Shown: in pieces, positions 17,689 through 26,396 of the stretch | How positions within the stretch are numbered: the stretch's first letter is position 1 | Layout of the letters: each line of letters starts with the position of its first letter | Position numbers and translations under genes: made by a program | The notes under the pieces: generated by a model | What the model was told of the DNA's origin: nothing | The model's input: only the letters and a program-made list of their open reading frames with translations | Databases searched by the model: none | Assembly: GCA_025210795.1 (NCBI GenBank) | Contig: JAOAQZ010000020.1 | Span: 1-64,000, forward strand | From: Cohaesibacter sp. | GTDB lineage: Bacteria > Pseudomonadota > Alphaproteobacteria > Rhizobiales > Cohaesibacteraceae | DNA: 64,000 bases | Direction: 5' to 3'

Positions 17689-19128
17689 TCATTCGGTCTC
17701 GGTGCTTAATCTAGCATCAAACTTACTTCTTTTATATTGATCTGCCTCAAGTTCCGCTCTTGTCCAGACGATTTGGATGATAGCACCGGTCTTGGGTATT
17801 GTTTTTACAGCGCTTTTTTTATCAGATTGCTTCTTGATTTTCTGTCGGTTGGAGATGGAAACCTTGGCTCCTGTTCTCTCAAGCAGGGTTTTGGCAATGA
17901 AAAAGCCCAAGCCCAGCCCGCCGCCAATGGCGCCTTTCTCTGTGCTCGCCGCCCCGTCTTCGCCGCCCTCATCCTGCATACTCTGATAGCGATGGGCGCG
18001 GCTGGTAATGTAGGGATCGCCCAGTTGGTCCATGATCTCGGGCGAGAAACCGGGGCCATCATCCATAAGCCGCAAGCTGATTTCGCTATCGGTCCAGCTG
18101 ACAGAGATATCCACCTCGTTCTGTGCAAAATCAACGGCATTTTCAATAAGGTTGCTTAAGCCATAAAGCAGCCCGGGATTGCGCAGCAAAACCGGTTGAT
18201 GCTCCAGATTGGGCGGGAATGTCTGATTGATCGCAACGCCAAAGCCTTCAAAGGGGCTGCAGACTTCGGCAATCAATGCCTTGAGCCGCATTTTTGAGAA
18301 GGTGGCATCATCCGAGCTGGAGAGGGAACGCAATTTGCCCAAAATTTCTCGGCAGCGCTCGGATTGGGTGCGGAGCAGTAAAATATCATCATAAATGGGA
18401 TCATCAGGCAGAATCTCGCGCTCCAGTTCCTTGGAGACAAGCGTGATAGTGGCAAGGGGAGTGCCCAGCTCATGGGCGGCGGCTGTGGCCAAACCATCAA
18501 GATTGGAGAGATGCTGCTCCTTGGCCAGAACCAGCTCGGTGGCAGACAGAGCATCGGCCAACAATTGTCCCTCTTGCGCAACGCGGTAAGCATAGATGGA
18601 CAGAAAGCCCATGGTCACAACAATCGAAATCCAGATCGCAATTATATAGAAGAGCGGCAATTGAGGGGGGCGATCCATCGCCCATGGCAGCGGCTGGTAA
18701 AACCAGATCAGCAAGGTTGCGATAAGAGTGATCAGCGCTGACAAAAAAATGGTGAAACGGGCTGGCTGTGTGGTGGCCGAAACCACAGCGGGCACCAGCA
18801 ACAAAAGTGCAAAGGGATTTTGCAGCCCGCCCGTTAGGTAAAGCAGGCCCCCAAGCTGACAGGAATCATAGGCCAAAAGCGCGGTTGCCATCTCGGATTT
18901 GAGACGGAAATATTTCCTGAAATGAAATTGCAGATAAAAATTAAGCCAGGCCGACAGACCCACCAGCGCCAGACAGAGCCAAGCCTCGAAATTATATCCC
19001 AGCACTAAATACACAAACAAAACGGCAATCGTCTGCCCAAGAATAGCCAGCCAGCGAAGCCTAACCAGTGTGTTGAGCTTGATCTGCCGATTGCCAAAGC
19101 TGGGATCAGAAAGGGAAGAGGTGACCAT
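17689..19128 (-). CDS. regB: Redox sensor histidine kinase of the RegB/ActS/PrrB family
   Basis: 479 aa. Six transmembrane helices in the first about 190 residues include the quinone-sensing signature GGLQNPF. The dimerisation/phosphotransfer helix has AAAHELGTPLATI with His219, and the redox-active cysteine position is kept (SERCREILGKL, Cys259). The ATPase domain has N-box NLIENAVDFA and G-boxes DDGPGFS and GGGLGLGFFIAKTLLERTGA. A roughly 25-residue insert before the second G-box (QSMQDEGGEDGAASTEKGA) and a basic C-terminal tail are extra features. It phosphorylates RegA under reducing conditions. The regA start lies 85 bp downstream, and the two are probably co-transcribed. Confidence 0.94.
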   Translation of the reverse strand: MVTSSLSDPSFGNRQIKLNTLVRLRWLAILGQTIAVLFVYLVLGYNFEAWLCLALVGLSAWLNFYLQFHFRKYFRLKSEMATALLAYDSCQLGGLLYLTGGLQNPFALLLLVPAVVSATTQPARFTIFLSALITLIATLLIWFYQPLPWAMDRPPQLPLFYIIAIWISIVVTMGFLSIYAYRVAQEGQLLADALSATELVLAKEQHLSNLDGLATAAAHELGTPLATITLVSKELEREILPDDPIYDDILLLRTQSERCREILGKLRSLSSSDDATFSKMRLKALIAEVCSPFEGFGVAINQTFPPNLEHQPVLLRNPGLLYGLSNLIENAVDFAQNEVDISVSWTDSEISLRLMDDGPGFSPEIMDQLGDPYITSRAHRYQSMQDEGGEDGAASTEKGAIGGGLGLGFFIAKTLLERTGAKVSISNRQKIKKQSDKKSAVKTIPKTGAIIQIVWTRAELEADQYKRSKFDARLSTETE

Positions 19129-19533
19129 GAAATGCCTGAAAGACAGTGAGAAAGCGAGCGGGTGCAGGAACGACTATGGGCTGCAAAGCAAAGCCATGCA
19201 AGACACATTAGCCATAAATACGTAGTTTAGAAAGAAGGAAAATAGTGAAAAATATTGCATTGCAGCAAATTTTCTGCCATATTGGCGGCATTCCCCCAAA
19301 GTCTCGTATTTTCCTCCTTGTCACTACCTAGATCAACGCATTAGTGTAGTGCGATGCACAAAAAAATCTTTTTTGCATCTGGAAAATTACTCATAGGCTG
19401 GGTTGATTGATCAGCCGCACTTTGTGGGAAATGCGCCAGATCGGTGCAAGAAAGATCCGCCGGAGAAGCAAGGCGGAAGCATAATCGGCAAGGAGCCAAC
19501 CCCTTTTGGGCTGTTCAACAGGAGAGTGAGCGA
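19129..19533. promoter_or_regulatory. Divergent intergenic region between regB and phaZ
   Basis: About 400 bp between the divergent regB and depolymerase genes, A+T-rich around 19200-19400. It should contain both promoters. No gene or clear operator palindrome was recognised. The frame of the downstream gene extends to 19444, but without a good start or family-like sequence. Confidence 0.35.
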
Positions 19534-21279
19534 ATGACAAATCAAACCGATTGGTTAGAGGGAAAGATGCCTGAATTTGATCTTTCAACCATGCCTTTGC
19601 CATTCTACCAGCTCTATGAATGGAACCATGCGGTTTTGAGCCCTTGGCGCGCAGCAGCGGATGCTACCCGGATTTATCTTAAAAACCCGGTCAATCCTCT
19701 CTCCCACACACCATTTGGCCGCTCATTGGCCGCAGCTTGCGAATTGTTCGAGCGCTCCACCCGCCAATATGGCAAACCCGAATTCGGCCTTGAGACCACC
19801 CAGATTGATGGGGAGACTGTCTCGGTTCATGAAAAAGTGGTCTGGAGACGCCCGTTCTGCGAATTGCTGCATTTTGAGCGCATGGTGCCCGGCGATCATC
19901 AAAAAGATCCCAAGCTGCTGATCGTAGCCCCAATGTCAGGCCATTACGCAACTCTGTTGCGCGGCACGGTCGAGACTATGCTGCCCAATCATGATGTCTA
20001 TATCACCGATTGGATTGATGCCCGCCTCGTGCCGGTATCTGACGGGGATTTCGGCCTGTGCGATTATATCGAATATATCATCGATATCCTGCATCATCTT
20101 GGCCCCAATACCCATATCATGGCGGTGTGCCAGCCATCCGTGCCGGTGCTTGCAGCGGCTGCGGTGATGAATGAAGACAAGGATCCAATGGCCCCCGCTT
20201 CCATGACCCTGATGGGCGGGCCGATTGATACGAGGATTTCTCCAACCGCAGTGAATGATTTTGCCAAGAGCAAGGGCGATGGCTGGTTTGAGAAAAATGT
20301 CATCATGCAGGTGCCATTCCCCCATGCAGGCTTTACCCGCAGAGTTTATCCCGGCTTCCTGCAGCTCGGTGGCTTTATGGGCATGAATCTCGATCGCCAT
20401 GTCTCTGCCCATCAGGAATTCTACAATCATCTGGTGATCGGCGACGGGGATTCAGCTGAAAAGCACCGTGATTTCTATGATGAATATCTGGCAGTGATGG
20501 ATCTGACAGAGGAATTCTATCTCCAGACTGTCAAGGCCGTCTTCCTTGACCATTCCCTGCCTTCCGGCACTCTGGAATATCGCGGCCGTCAGGTGGATTG
20601 TTCAAAAATCACCCAAACCGCACTGATGAGTGTGGAAGGGGAAAAGGACGATATTTCCGGCGTCGGCCAGACCAAGGCGGCCCACACTATTTGTTCTAAC
20701 CTGCCCGATAGCAAGCGCGCCCATTATGAGCAAGAAGGCGTCGGCCATTATGGTGTGTTTAACGGCAGCCGCTTCCGCTCAGAAATTGCACCGCGTATTT
20801 CAAGCTTCATTCGCGACCAGGATCATGACTTGGGTGCATCCAAGGACAAAGTGGCAAAAAAGGCGGCCCCGGTTTCAGCAAAGTCTGAAAAGACCGTCCT
20901 TGCGGCAAAGCCGGTAAAGGCTGCCAAGAAAGAAGAGCCCAAAGCTTCCCCTGAAGCCGAAGAAGCCCGCCTTGAAAGCCTGATTGCAAAGCTGCCAAAA
21001 GATGCAAGCGATGAGGACAAGGCCAATGCGGTCGGTTCTCGCCCAAAGGCGGTTCTCTCCGAGCCGCGCGGCGGTAAGGCCGATGATCTTAAAGAGATCA
21101 AGGGAATTGGCGCGGTGATTGAGAAGAAACTCCACAAACTTGGTATCTTCCATTTTGATCAATTGGCAGGATGGTCTCGTGATGAGATCAACTGGGTGAC
21201 CACTTTCCTCAGCTTCAAAGGCCGGATCGAACGCGAAAATTGGGTTGAACAAGCAAAGACGCTTGCCAAAAAGAGCTGA
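19534..21279 (+). CDS. phaZ: Intracellular polyhydroxybutyrate depolymerase with C-terminal helix-hairpin-helix extension
   Basis: 581 aa from ATG 19534 (AGGAGAG upstream). Residues 1 to about 428 are a complete intracellular PHB depolymerase of the PhaZ1 type. LYEWNHAVLSPWRAAAD marks the N-terminus, the nucleophile is Cys199 in MAVCQPSVPV, and the DLDFEY-like core is replaced by DLTEEFYLQTVKAVF. The C-terminal catalytic His lies in the GVGHYGVFNGSRFR block. It would hydrolyse cytoplasmic PHB granules to 3-hydroxybutyrate. The usual protein ends here. Instead a Lys/Ala/Glu-rich linker (about 430-515) leads to a helix-hairpin-helix domain (about 517-577: LKEIKGIGAVIEKKLHKLGI, then FKGRIERENWVEQAK). 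Such HHH tails occur on other alphaproteobacterial proteins such as NuoE and L21, but are unexpected here. Confidence 0.93.
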   Translation: MTNQTDWLEGKMPEFDLSTMPLPFYQLYEWNHAVLSPWRAAADATRIYLKNPVNPLSHTPFGRSLAAACELFERSTRQYGKPEFGLETTQIDGETVSVHEKVVWRRPFCELLHFERMVPGDHQKDPKLLIVAPMSGHYATLLRGTVETMLPNHDVYITDWIDARLVPVSDGDFGLCDYIEYIIDILHHLGPNTHIMAVCQPSVPVLAAAAVMNEDKDPMAPASMTLMGGPIDTRISPTAVNDFAKSKGDGWFEKNVIMQVPFPHAGFTRRVYPGFLQLGGFMGMNLDRHVSAHQEFYNHLVIGDGDSAEKHRDFYDEYLAVMDLTEEFYLQTVKAVFLDHSLPSGTLEYRGRQVDCSKITQTALMSVEGEKDDISGVGQTKAAHTICSNLPDSKRAHYEQEGVGHYGVFNGSRFRSEIAPRISSFIRDQDHDLGASKDKVAKKAAPVSAKSEKTVLAAKPVKAAKKEEPKASPEAEEARLESLIAKLPKDASDEDKANAVGSRPKAVLSEPRGGKADDLKEIKGIGAVIEKKLHKLGIFHFDQLAGWSRDEINWVTTFLSFKGRIERENWVEQAKTLAKKS

Positions 21280-21314
21280 TCGCACATCTCCCTGCGTAAT
21301 GCGCAAAAGTGAAA

Positions 21315-21352
21315 GAAAAACCGGTATGGGCTTCCATGCCGGTTTTCTTTTT
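21315..21352 (+). terminator. Terminator after phaZ
   Basis: The stem AAAACCGGTATGG/CCATGCCGGTTTT with a 4-base loop is followed by CTTTTTT, 36 bp after the phaZ stop. Confidence 0.88.
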
Positions 21353-21689
21353 TGAGGAGGAAAACTCACCCTCCCAGCGCTGCCGATCACGCAGCGTGAA
21401 TGGCCTATCCCTTTGAAAAGACAACATGTCATTCACGAAATGCGCTTTTTCGTCACTGGCAATTGCTCGTTTAGTGCTCTTTTTGTAGGCATAAAGAGCG
21501 ATTTCACGGCCCACTGGGATAAGAAAAAGCAATTTCAAGAGAGAATGGGAAAAATAAATTTTAGTAAAATTATCTTGAAGACAAGCATTTCCCATACCAT
21601 CTCATAGTGTGTGAAGGAGAGAGTGTTATTTCTCAAGTGAAAATAAAGAATAAACTCTCTTATGATTATAACCATTCGAAAGGAAGACA
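21353..21689. other. Intergenic region before the DUF2852 gene
   Basis: About 340 bp, A+T-rich toward the right. No frame in it resembles a protein family. It probably carries the promoter of the downstream DUF2852 gene, which has GAAAGGAAG directly before its ATG. Confidence 0.3.
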
Positions 21690-22142
21690 ATGTCACAGGC
21701 AACGACTGCAAAATCATCTTGGAAAGCTCAGAATATTTTCTTGATGATTCTTGGCTTTATTTTCTTCTGGCCGCTTGGTCTTGCAATGCTGGCCTATAAT
21801 ATATGGGGAGATGAAATGCGTGAAATGTTTCGGGACTTTAAAAGCCGGATGAACCATCACACAGGTGGCTCTTGTTGTGGCTCGTCCAGAAGCCATAGAG
21901 GATTTGCCCAAACCGGTAACGTGGCCTTTGATGACTATCGCAAGGCTGAAATGGAGCGTCTGGAAGAAGAGCGCCGTAAGCTGGAAACGGAAAAAGCAGA
22001 ATTTGAAGACTTCTTGGTTGAGCTGCGCCGCGTGAAAGATCAGGAAGAATTTGATCGCTTCATGGCTGCACGTCACAATCGCAAAAGCTCGGCACCAGTA
22101 GAAAAAGAGGATGATACGTCAAAAAAGACACCTGACGCTTAA
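21690..22142 (+). CDS. DUF2852 domain-containing small membrane protein
   Basis: 150 aa, start supported by AGGAAG 7 bases upstream. One strongly hydrophobic helix spans residues about 14-38 (IFLMILGFIFFWPLGLAML). A Cys-containing stretch (HHTGGSCCGSSRSH) follows, then a Glu/Arg-rich coiled coil (about 85-130) ending in ELRRVKDQEEFDRFMAAR, which is the conserved C-terminal signature of DUF2852. The function of the family is unknown. The topology suggests a single-pass inner-membrane protein with a cytoplasmic coiled coil. Single-gene unit closed by a terminator. Confidence 0.85.
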   Translation: MSQATTAKSSWKAQNIFLMILGFIFFWPLGLAMLAYNIWGDEMREMFRDFKSRMNHHTGGSCCGSSRSHRGFAQTGNVAFDDYRKAEMERLEEERRKLETEKAEFEDFLVELRRVKDQEEFDRFMAARHNRKSSAPVEKEDDTSKKTPDA

Positions 22143-22190
22143 GATGCCTTGTTAGCATCACGAGAGGCTGCCGACCCTATGGCAGCAAAT

Positions 22191-22230
22191 GACAAAAGGG
22201 CGGGACCTTGACTCCCGCCCTTTGTCGTTT
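22191..22230 (+). terminator. Terminator after the DUF2852 gene
   Basis: The GC-rich stem AAAGGGCGGGA/TCCCGCCCTTT, extended by GAC/GTC outside, with an 8-9 base loop is followed by GTCGTTTT, about 50 bp after the stop. Confidence 0.85.
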
Positions 22231-22408
22231 TGGGTATGACCTGTTGCTTTGCCTCCCCTCATAGGCGACCTCTTTTGTCGTCTCCAGAAGGCTTTCATGC
22301 CTTCTTGGTATCTTTTCTTGCATTTATCTCCAAAAAGCCCCACATTTCCCCCGCCTCTCTTTGTTTGGCAAGGCTGGTTATCAATCAGGCAGACCTAAGA
22401 GAGGCTAT

Positions 22409-22569
22409 GTTCTCGGGGCGGGGTGAAAGTCCCCACCGGCGGTGTTCAAATCTCAAATCAAGAGATTTGTCAGCCCGCGAGCGCATGGCGGGGCTTTGAC
22501 GCCCTTTCATGGTCAGCAGATCTGGTGCCAATCCAGAGCCGACGGTTACAGTCCGGATGAAAGAGAACG
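22409..22569 (+). promoter_or_regulatory. FMN riboswitch (RFN element)
   Basis: The RFN hallmarks occur in order: closing stem GTTCTC (22409-22414) pairing with GAGAAC (22564-22569); GGGGTGAAAGTCCCCACCGG; the AGCCCGCGAGCG arm; TCTGGTGCCAATCCAGAGCC; and GACGGTTACAGTCCGGATG. A variable arm (CAAATCTC...GAGATTTG) lies in between. Binding of FMN should reduce expression of the downstream riboflavin transporter. Just before its start a small hairpin (TTC-aa-GCCC/GGGC-GAA, 22653-22671) adjoins the AGGAAG ribosome-binding site, so translational control is plausible. The riboswitch lies inside a long frame continuous with ribN, so a start called at 22442 would be wrong. Confidence 0.96.
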
Positions 22570-22681
22570 GCAAAGCGACAGCAAAGGCGGCTGGGGCCAT
22601 GCTCCATGCTGCCTATGCGAATGCCTGTCCGTGCGTCCTGATTCACTGATATTTCAAGCCCAATGGGCGAAAGGAAGTCAA

Positions 22682-23587
22682 ATGAATCAGATATCCCAAT
22701 CAGCTGCCAATGCGAGCCTGTTGCGCTCTCCCGCTTTTCTGGCAGCTTTTTTCATGATTCTTGCCGGTGCTTTTTTTGCGCTGGTCAATGTTACCACTCA
22801 ATATCTGACCATGCGGTTGGGTTTATCCTCTCCCGTTGTGGTCTTTGGGCAATATCTTGTCGCCCTCATCCTCTCTTTGCCTTGGCTCATGAAAGTTGGC
22901 CTCGGGGCGATGAAAACCGCCCATCCCGGACTTCATAGTTTAAGGGTGCTGTTTGCCGCCCTTGGGGTTCAGGCTTGGGTGGCCGGTCTTGCCCATGTGC
23001 CTATCTGGCAAGCCATTGCCCTTATCATGACCTCGCCCTTTTTTGTCACTTTGGGTGCCAAGCTTTTTCTGGGCGAGACGATCGGCCTGCACCGCGTGGG
23101 GGCAACCTTGGTGGGCTTTATCGGTGGGATGATCATTCTTGCCCCTTGGTCCGATGCCTTTACGCTCCATGCTCTCTGGCCGGTGGTTGCAGCCATTTTC
23201 TGGGCGGCAACCTCTGTTCTCACCAAACAGCTGACAGGCAAAGAAGCGCCTGAGACCGTAACGGTTTATCTTCTGGTTCTAATGACCCCGATCAATGGCA
23301 TTCTTGCTTGGGGTGGCGGGTTTGAAACCCCAAGCGGCATTATGATCACCCTGATCATTGGCTCAGGGCTTTTGACCATGCTGGCCCAATTGCTCATCGC
23401 CAAAGCCTATGCCAAGGCAGATGCCGCCTATGTCCAGCCTTTTGATCATCTTAAATTGCCGCTCAATGTGCTCGGGGGCTGGCTTGCCTTTGGCTTTGCC
23501 CCTCCCGGCCAGCTATGGCTTGGGGCAGCGCTCATCGTGGCGGCATCCCTTTATATCATCCATCGCGAGGCCCGCAGCAGGCCATAA
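22682..23587 (+). CDS. ribN: Riboflavin transporter, EamA/DMT superfamily (RibN/ImpX-like)
   Basis: 301 aa from ATG 22682 (AGGAAG upstream). Ten predicted transmembrane helices form two EamA repeats (about 20-150 and 160-295). Typical features are SLRVLFAALGVQAWVAGLAH, GETIGLHRVGATLVGFIGGM and the second-repeat end AYVQPFDHLKLPLNVLGGWL. EamA proteins transport many metabolites. The assignment to riboflavin import rests on the FMN riboswitch 112 bp upstream together with the known RibN family of rhizobia and vibrios, which shows this architecture. Substrate confidence is therefore good but contextual. Inner-membrane protein, monocistronic. Confidence 0.9.
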   Translation: MNQISQSAANASLLRSPAFLAAFFMILAGAFFALVNVTTQYLTMRLGLSSPVVVFGQYLVALILSLPWLMKVGLGAMKTAHPGLHSLRVLFAALGVQAWVAGLAHVPIWQAIALIMTSPFFVTLGAKLFLGETIGLHRVGATLVGFIGGMIILAPWSDAFTLHALWPVVAAIFWAATSVLTKQLTGKEAPETVTVYLLVLMTPINGILAWGGGFETPSGIMITLIIGSGLLTMLAQLLIAKAYAKADAAYVQPFDHLKLPLNVLGGWLAFGFAPPGQLWLGAALIVAASLYIIHREARSRP

Positions 23588-23642
23588 GGCTTTATTGCTG
23601 GCATGATAAAATCTGTGCCTGCCATGAGCACTTGACATAGAT

Positions 23643-23660
23643 CGTTCTGTTAAGCGAAAC
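23643..23660. promoter_or_regulatory. Putative IclR-type operator before iclR
   Basis: CGTTC-N8-GAAAC, 40 bp upstream of the regulator start, matches the site before the TRAP operon at 24586-24603 in arm sequence (one mismatch) and spacing. An additional GTTCTG...CAGAAC pair (23644-23649 and 23675-23680) overlaps it. IclR regulators commonly bind palindromes with TTC/GAA cores and autoregulate; the assignment is inferred. Confidence 0.5.
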
Positions 23661-23699
23661 TTTGATCTTAATTTCAGAACAATCAGGGGCAAATTCTCC

Positions 23700-24425
23700 A
23701 TGGCAGGCTCGATCAAGGATCAAAATAGACCGCAAAAATCCGAGCAGCGTGTCGAGGCTGTCGAGCGAGCATTGACTATTTTAGAATCCTTCTCCGAAGG
23801 GCAGGTTTCCTTCTCTTTAAGAGAGCTTGCCGAGGCAACGGGGCTTTATAAAAGCACCATATTGCGCCTCTGTGCGTCCCTTGAGCGCTTTCACTATATT
23901 CGTAAAGATGAAGAGGGGCGCTATCATCTGGGCCCCGGCCTTTGGCGACTTGGCTCCCTTTATCGCAAGAATTTTGCCGCCGGAGATCAAATCCGCCCAG
24001 AGCTGCGTTATCTCACCCGTGTTACGGGGGAAACCTCCTCCTTCTTTGTGCGAGAAGGGGATCAGCGTCTTTGCCTTTATCGCGAAAATTCAAAGAAGGA
24101 AGTGCGCCACCATTTGGACGAAGGACTGCGCCTACCGCTAAAAATGGGAGGAACCGGTCGTATTCTGCTGGCTTTTAGCGGTGCAAGAGGCGCGCCTTAC
24201 GATTCGATCCGCATTGATGGCTATTATGTCTCCCTAGGGGAGCGGGATCCTGATCTCTTCTCGGTCGCTATTCCGGTCTTTAACGCCCGCGGACTTCTTG
24301 CCGGGGCATTTTCTGTCTCAGGGCTGCTGAGCCGGTATAATGAAAGTGTGCGCGACGCAATTTTGCAGGAAATGCGCTCAAGCGCCAAAAGACTGGCTGC
24401 CTCCCTGCCAGATGAAGAGACTTAA
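23700..24425 (+). CDS. IclR-family transcriptional regulator
   Basis: 241 aa. N-terminal winged helix-turn-helix (about residues 14-75: VERALTILESFSEG, LRELAEATGLYKSTILRLCA, YIRKDEEGRYHLGPGLWRLG) and a C-terminal IclR effector domain (about 85-235) with the family end AIPVFNARGLLAGAFSVSGL. It probably controls the TRAP transporter genes that begin 298 bp downstream on the same strand, since similar inverted repeats precede both. The effector is unknown. Whether it represses or activates cannot be read from sequence. Confidence 0.92.
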   Translation: MAGSIKDQNRPQKSEQRVEAVERALTILESFSEGQVSFSLRELAEATGLYKSTILRLCASLERFHYIRKDEEGRYHLGPGLWRLGSLYRKNFAAGDQIRPELRYLTRVTGETSSFFVREGDQRLCLYRENSKKEVRHHLDEGLRLPLKMGGTGRILLAFSGARGAPYDSIRIDGYYVSLGERDPDLFSVAIPVFNARGLLAGAFSVSGLLSRYNESVRDAILQEMRSSAKRLAASLPDEET

Positions 24426-24585
24426 AGGCCACTTTCCCTGACTCTTCAGATATTTTTCCAAAATTACGAATGAAAAGAATGCTGTGGCCATTTTGGTCCT
24501 TTTTGTACAGCCGCGCGCAAGATTTGCAAATTGCGTTTATGTGAAGGCTTGCAACCAGCGCACTTCTCTATTAGCCTGCAACAAA

Positions 24586-24603
24586 CGTTCGTCAAATAGA
24601 ACG
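24586..24603. promoter_or_regulatory. Putative IclR-type operator before the TRAP operon
   Basis: A perfect 5-bp inverted repeat, CGTTC-N8-GAACG, 120 bp before the dctP start. It shares arm sequence and the 8-base spacer with the site upstream of the iclR gene. The site is read from sequence; binding by the neighbouring IclR protein is inferred. Confidence 0.55.
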
Positions 24604-24723
24604 CTGTCCGTAACATCGGATCCCCGCCTTTGGTCGTCCTGACCGCCTATAAAGAGCCCGCTATTGCCAAGCCCACCACCGGCAAAACCACTTAAGGGCA
24701 AAGACTATTTTGGGAGGAAACTT

Positions 24724-25701
24724 ATGAAAAAGATTTTGCTCGGCGCCGTTGCAGCCATGACACTCACCGCTGCCAGCTCTGCAGCGATGGCAGAAAAAAC
24801 CATCCGCATCACCTTGCAATTGCCTGAAAAACATCCATTGGGCCAGAATTTCAATGCCTGGAAATCCTGCGTTGAAGGTCAGGCCAAGGATCTGAAAGTT
24901 CAAATCTTCCCCTCTGCCCAGCTTTATAAGGACAAGCAGGTCCCGGAAGCTGTTGGCTCAGGCGCTATTGAAATGGGCGCCGCATCCCTGACCCGCTTTG
25001 CGGGCACCGTGCCTGCGGTTGATGCCATCTATGTTCCCTTCCTGCTCGACAGCGAAGAGAAGGTGAAAAAGGCAACAGCTCCCGGCTCTGACGTCCGCAA
25101 AATTCTTGATGGTGCAGTGCTTGAGCAGACCAATGCCCGCATTCTGTGGTGGCAGGCTTATGGCCGCACGGTTTACCTCTCCAAAGAGCCGGTGCGCGTG
25201 CCGGATGATCTCAAAGGCAAAAAAGTCCGCACCTTTGGCAAGCTGCTTGGCTGGACCGTTGAAGCCCTTGGTGGCGCACCAACCCTGATGTCCGGCTCCA
25301 AGCAGTTCCTTGCCTATCAGCAAGGGGCCGTGGATGTTGGCATTACCGGTATTACTGGCGTGAAGTCACGCAAGCTTTATGAAGTCATGCCTAACATGAC
25401 CCTGTCCTATGACGCTGACATCGAATTTGTCGCCGTGATGAATAACGACTTCTATAACGGCCTGTCCGATGGCAACAAGAAGATCGTCAATGAATGCGGC
25501 ATGAAGGTTGAAAAAGAACTGCGCGATAACATGCTGCAGATCGAAAATGACGCCCTTGCCTTCCTCAAAGATAAAATCAACATTGTTGATCTGAACGATG
25601 AAGAGCGCGCGAAATGGCGCGAGGCCACCAAAACTGTGGTTGATCGTTTCATCAAGGCTGGCGGTGAGACCGCTGCCAAAGTGATCGAAGCGGCGAAATA
25701 A
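24724..25701 (+). CDS. TRAP transporter substrate-binding protein, DctP family
   Basis: 325 aa from ATG 24724 (GGGAGGAAACTT upstream). The signal peptide MKKILLGAVAAMTLTAASSA is cleaved after AMA (about residue 23). The mature protein has the DctP fold: QLPEKHPLGQNFNAW near the start, and the region DDLKGKKVRTFGKLLGWTVE, whose Arg normally contacts the ligand carboxylate. It delivers a ligand, usually an organic acid, to the membrane subunits encoded next. The ligand cannot be assigned. First gene of dctP-dctQ-dctM; it overlaps nothing and is 62 bp from dctQ. Confidence 0.93.
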   Translation: MKKILLGAVAAMTLTAASSAAMAEKTIRITLQLPEKHPLGQNFNAWKSCVEGQAKDLKVQIFPSAQLYKDKQVPEAVGSGAIEMGAASLTRFAGTVPAVDAIYVPFLLDSEEKVKKATAPGSDVRKILDGAVLEQTNARILWWQAYGRTVYLSKEPVRVPDDLKGKKVRTFGKLLGWTVEALGGAPTLMSGSKQFLAYQQGAVDVGITGITGVKSRKLYEVMPNMTLSYDADIEFVAVMNNDFYNGLSDGNKKIVNECGMKVEKELRDNMLQIENDALAFLKDKINIVDLNDEERAKWREATKTVVDRFIKAGGETAAKVIEAAK

Positions 25702-25763
25702 TCAAACCATTGCAGGGTGGGGTGGCATTTTGTGCCACCCTTCCTCTCTTTCGGGGAAGGCCA

Positions 25764-26267
25764 ATGCTTGCATTGATCGACAAGATTGCAGAAGGAACAG
25801 GCAAACTTTCAGCCTGGATGCTGTTTGCCGTCGGCTTTTTCGTCACCTATGAAGTGGTCATGCGCTATGTCTTTACCGCACCCACCATCTGGGTTGATGA
25901 AGTCTCCCGGATTTTCCAGATCTGGGCGCCCTTTTTGGCATCAGCCTATGTTCTCAAACATCGAGAACTGATCGTGATCGACCTTTTCTTTAAAGACACA
26001 AAAAGCCTGTCTCGCAAACTTGTCGAAACGCTTTCCCTGATCATTATCGCCGGTTTTTGTGCTGTTGCGGTCAAGTTCGGCTTTGATCTCTGGCTCAAGG
26101 CAACTTTGGCAGGCCATACAACAGATTCCTTTTTGGCCCCACCCAAATGGCTGACCCATGGCTCAATCTGGGTAGGGCTCGCTTTGTTGTTCATTCAGGC
26201 CTTTGCCGAGATCGTCAAAGTCTGGACCATTGGCGTGCCGGAGCTGGAAGCCCATGGTGCGGACTAG
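25764..26267 (+). CDS. TRAP transporter small permease, DctQ family
   Basis: 167 aa from ATG 25764, preceded by GGGAAGG. Four transmembrane helices are predicted (about 15-35, 50-70, 90-115, 130-155). DctQ features are MRYVFTAPTIWVDEVSRI and the conserved region LIVIDLFF. It pairs with the large permease DctM in the inner membrane for Na+-coupled uptake. It lies between the binding protein and dctM genes, with 129 bp to dctM. An upstream in-frame ATG at 25710 lacks a ribosome-binding site and a family-like sequence. Confidence 0.92.
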   Translation: MLALIDKIAEGTGKLSAWMLFAVGFFVTYEVVMRYVFTAPTIWVDEVSRIFQIWAPFLASAYVLKHRELIVIDLFFKDTKSLSRKLVETLSLIIIAGFCAVAVKFGFDLWLKATLAGHTTDSFLAPPKWLTHGSIWVGLALLFIQAFAEIVKVWTIGVPELEAHGAD

Positions 26268-26396
26268 TGGGTAGACGAATGGGTGGGGGAACAGACCGCC
26301 TAACCCAAGGCACAGGGGGCGATCGTCCCCTCCATCAAGTTTATCCCTTCTTGGCCGAGTTGATTGGCATATGGAACGAGTGAAAGAGACAGGATA

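Noticed and set aside
22442..22681. N-terminal extension of ribN by 80 codons
   Set aside because: This stretch is the FMN aptamer and leader; a good ribosome-binding site and normal EamA start are at 22682.
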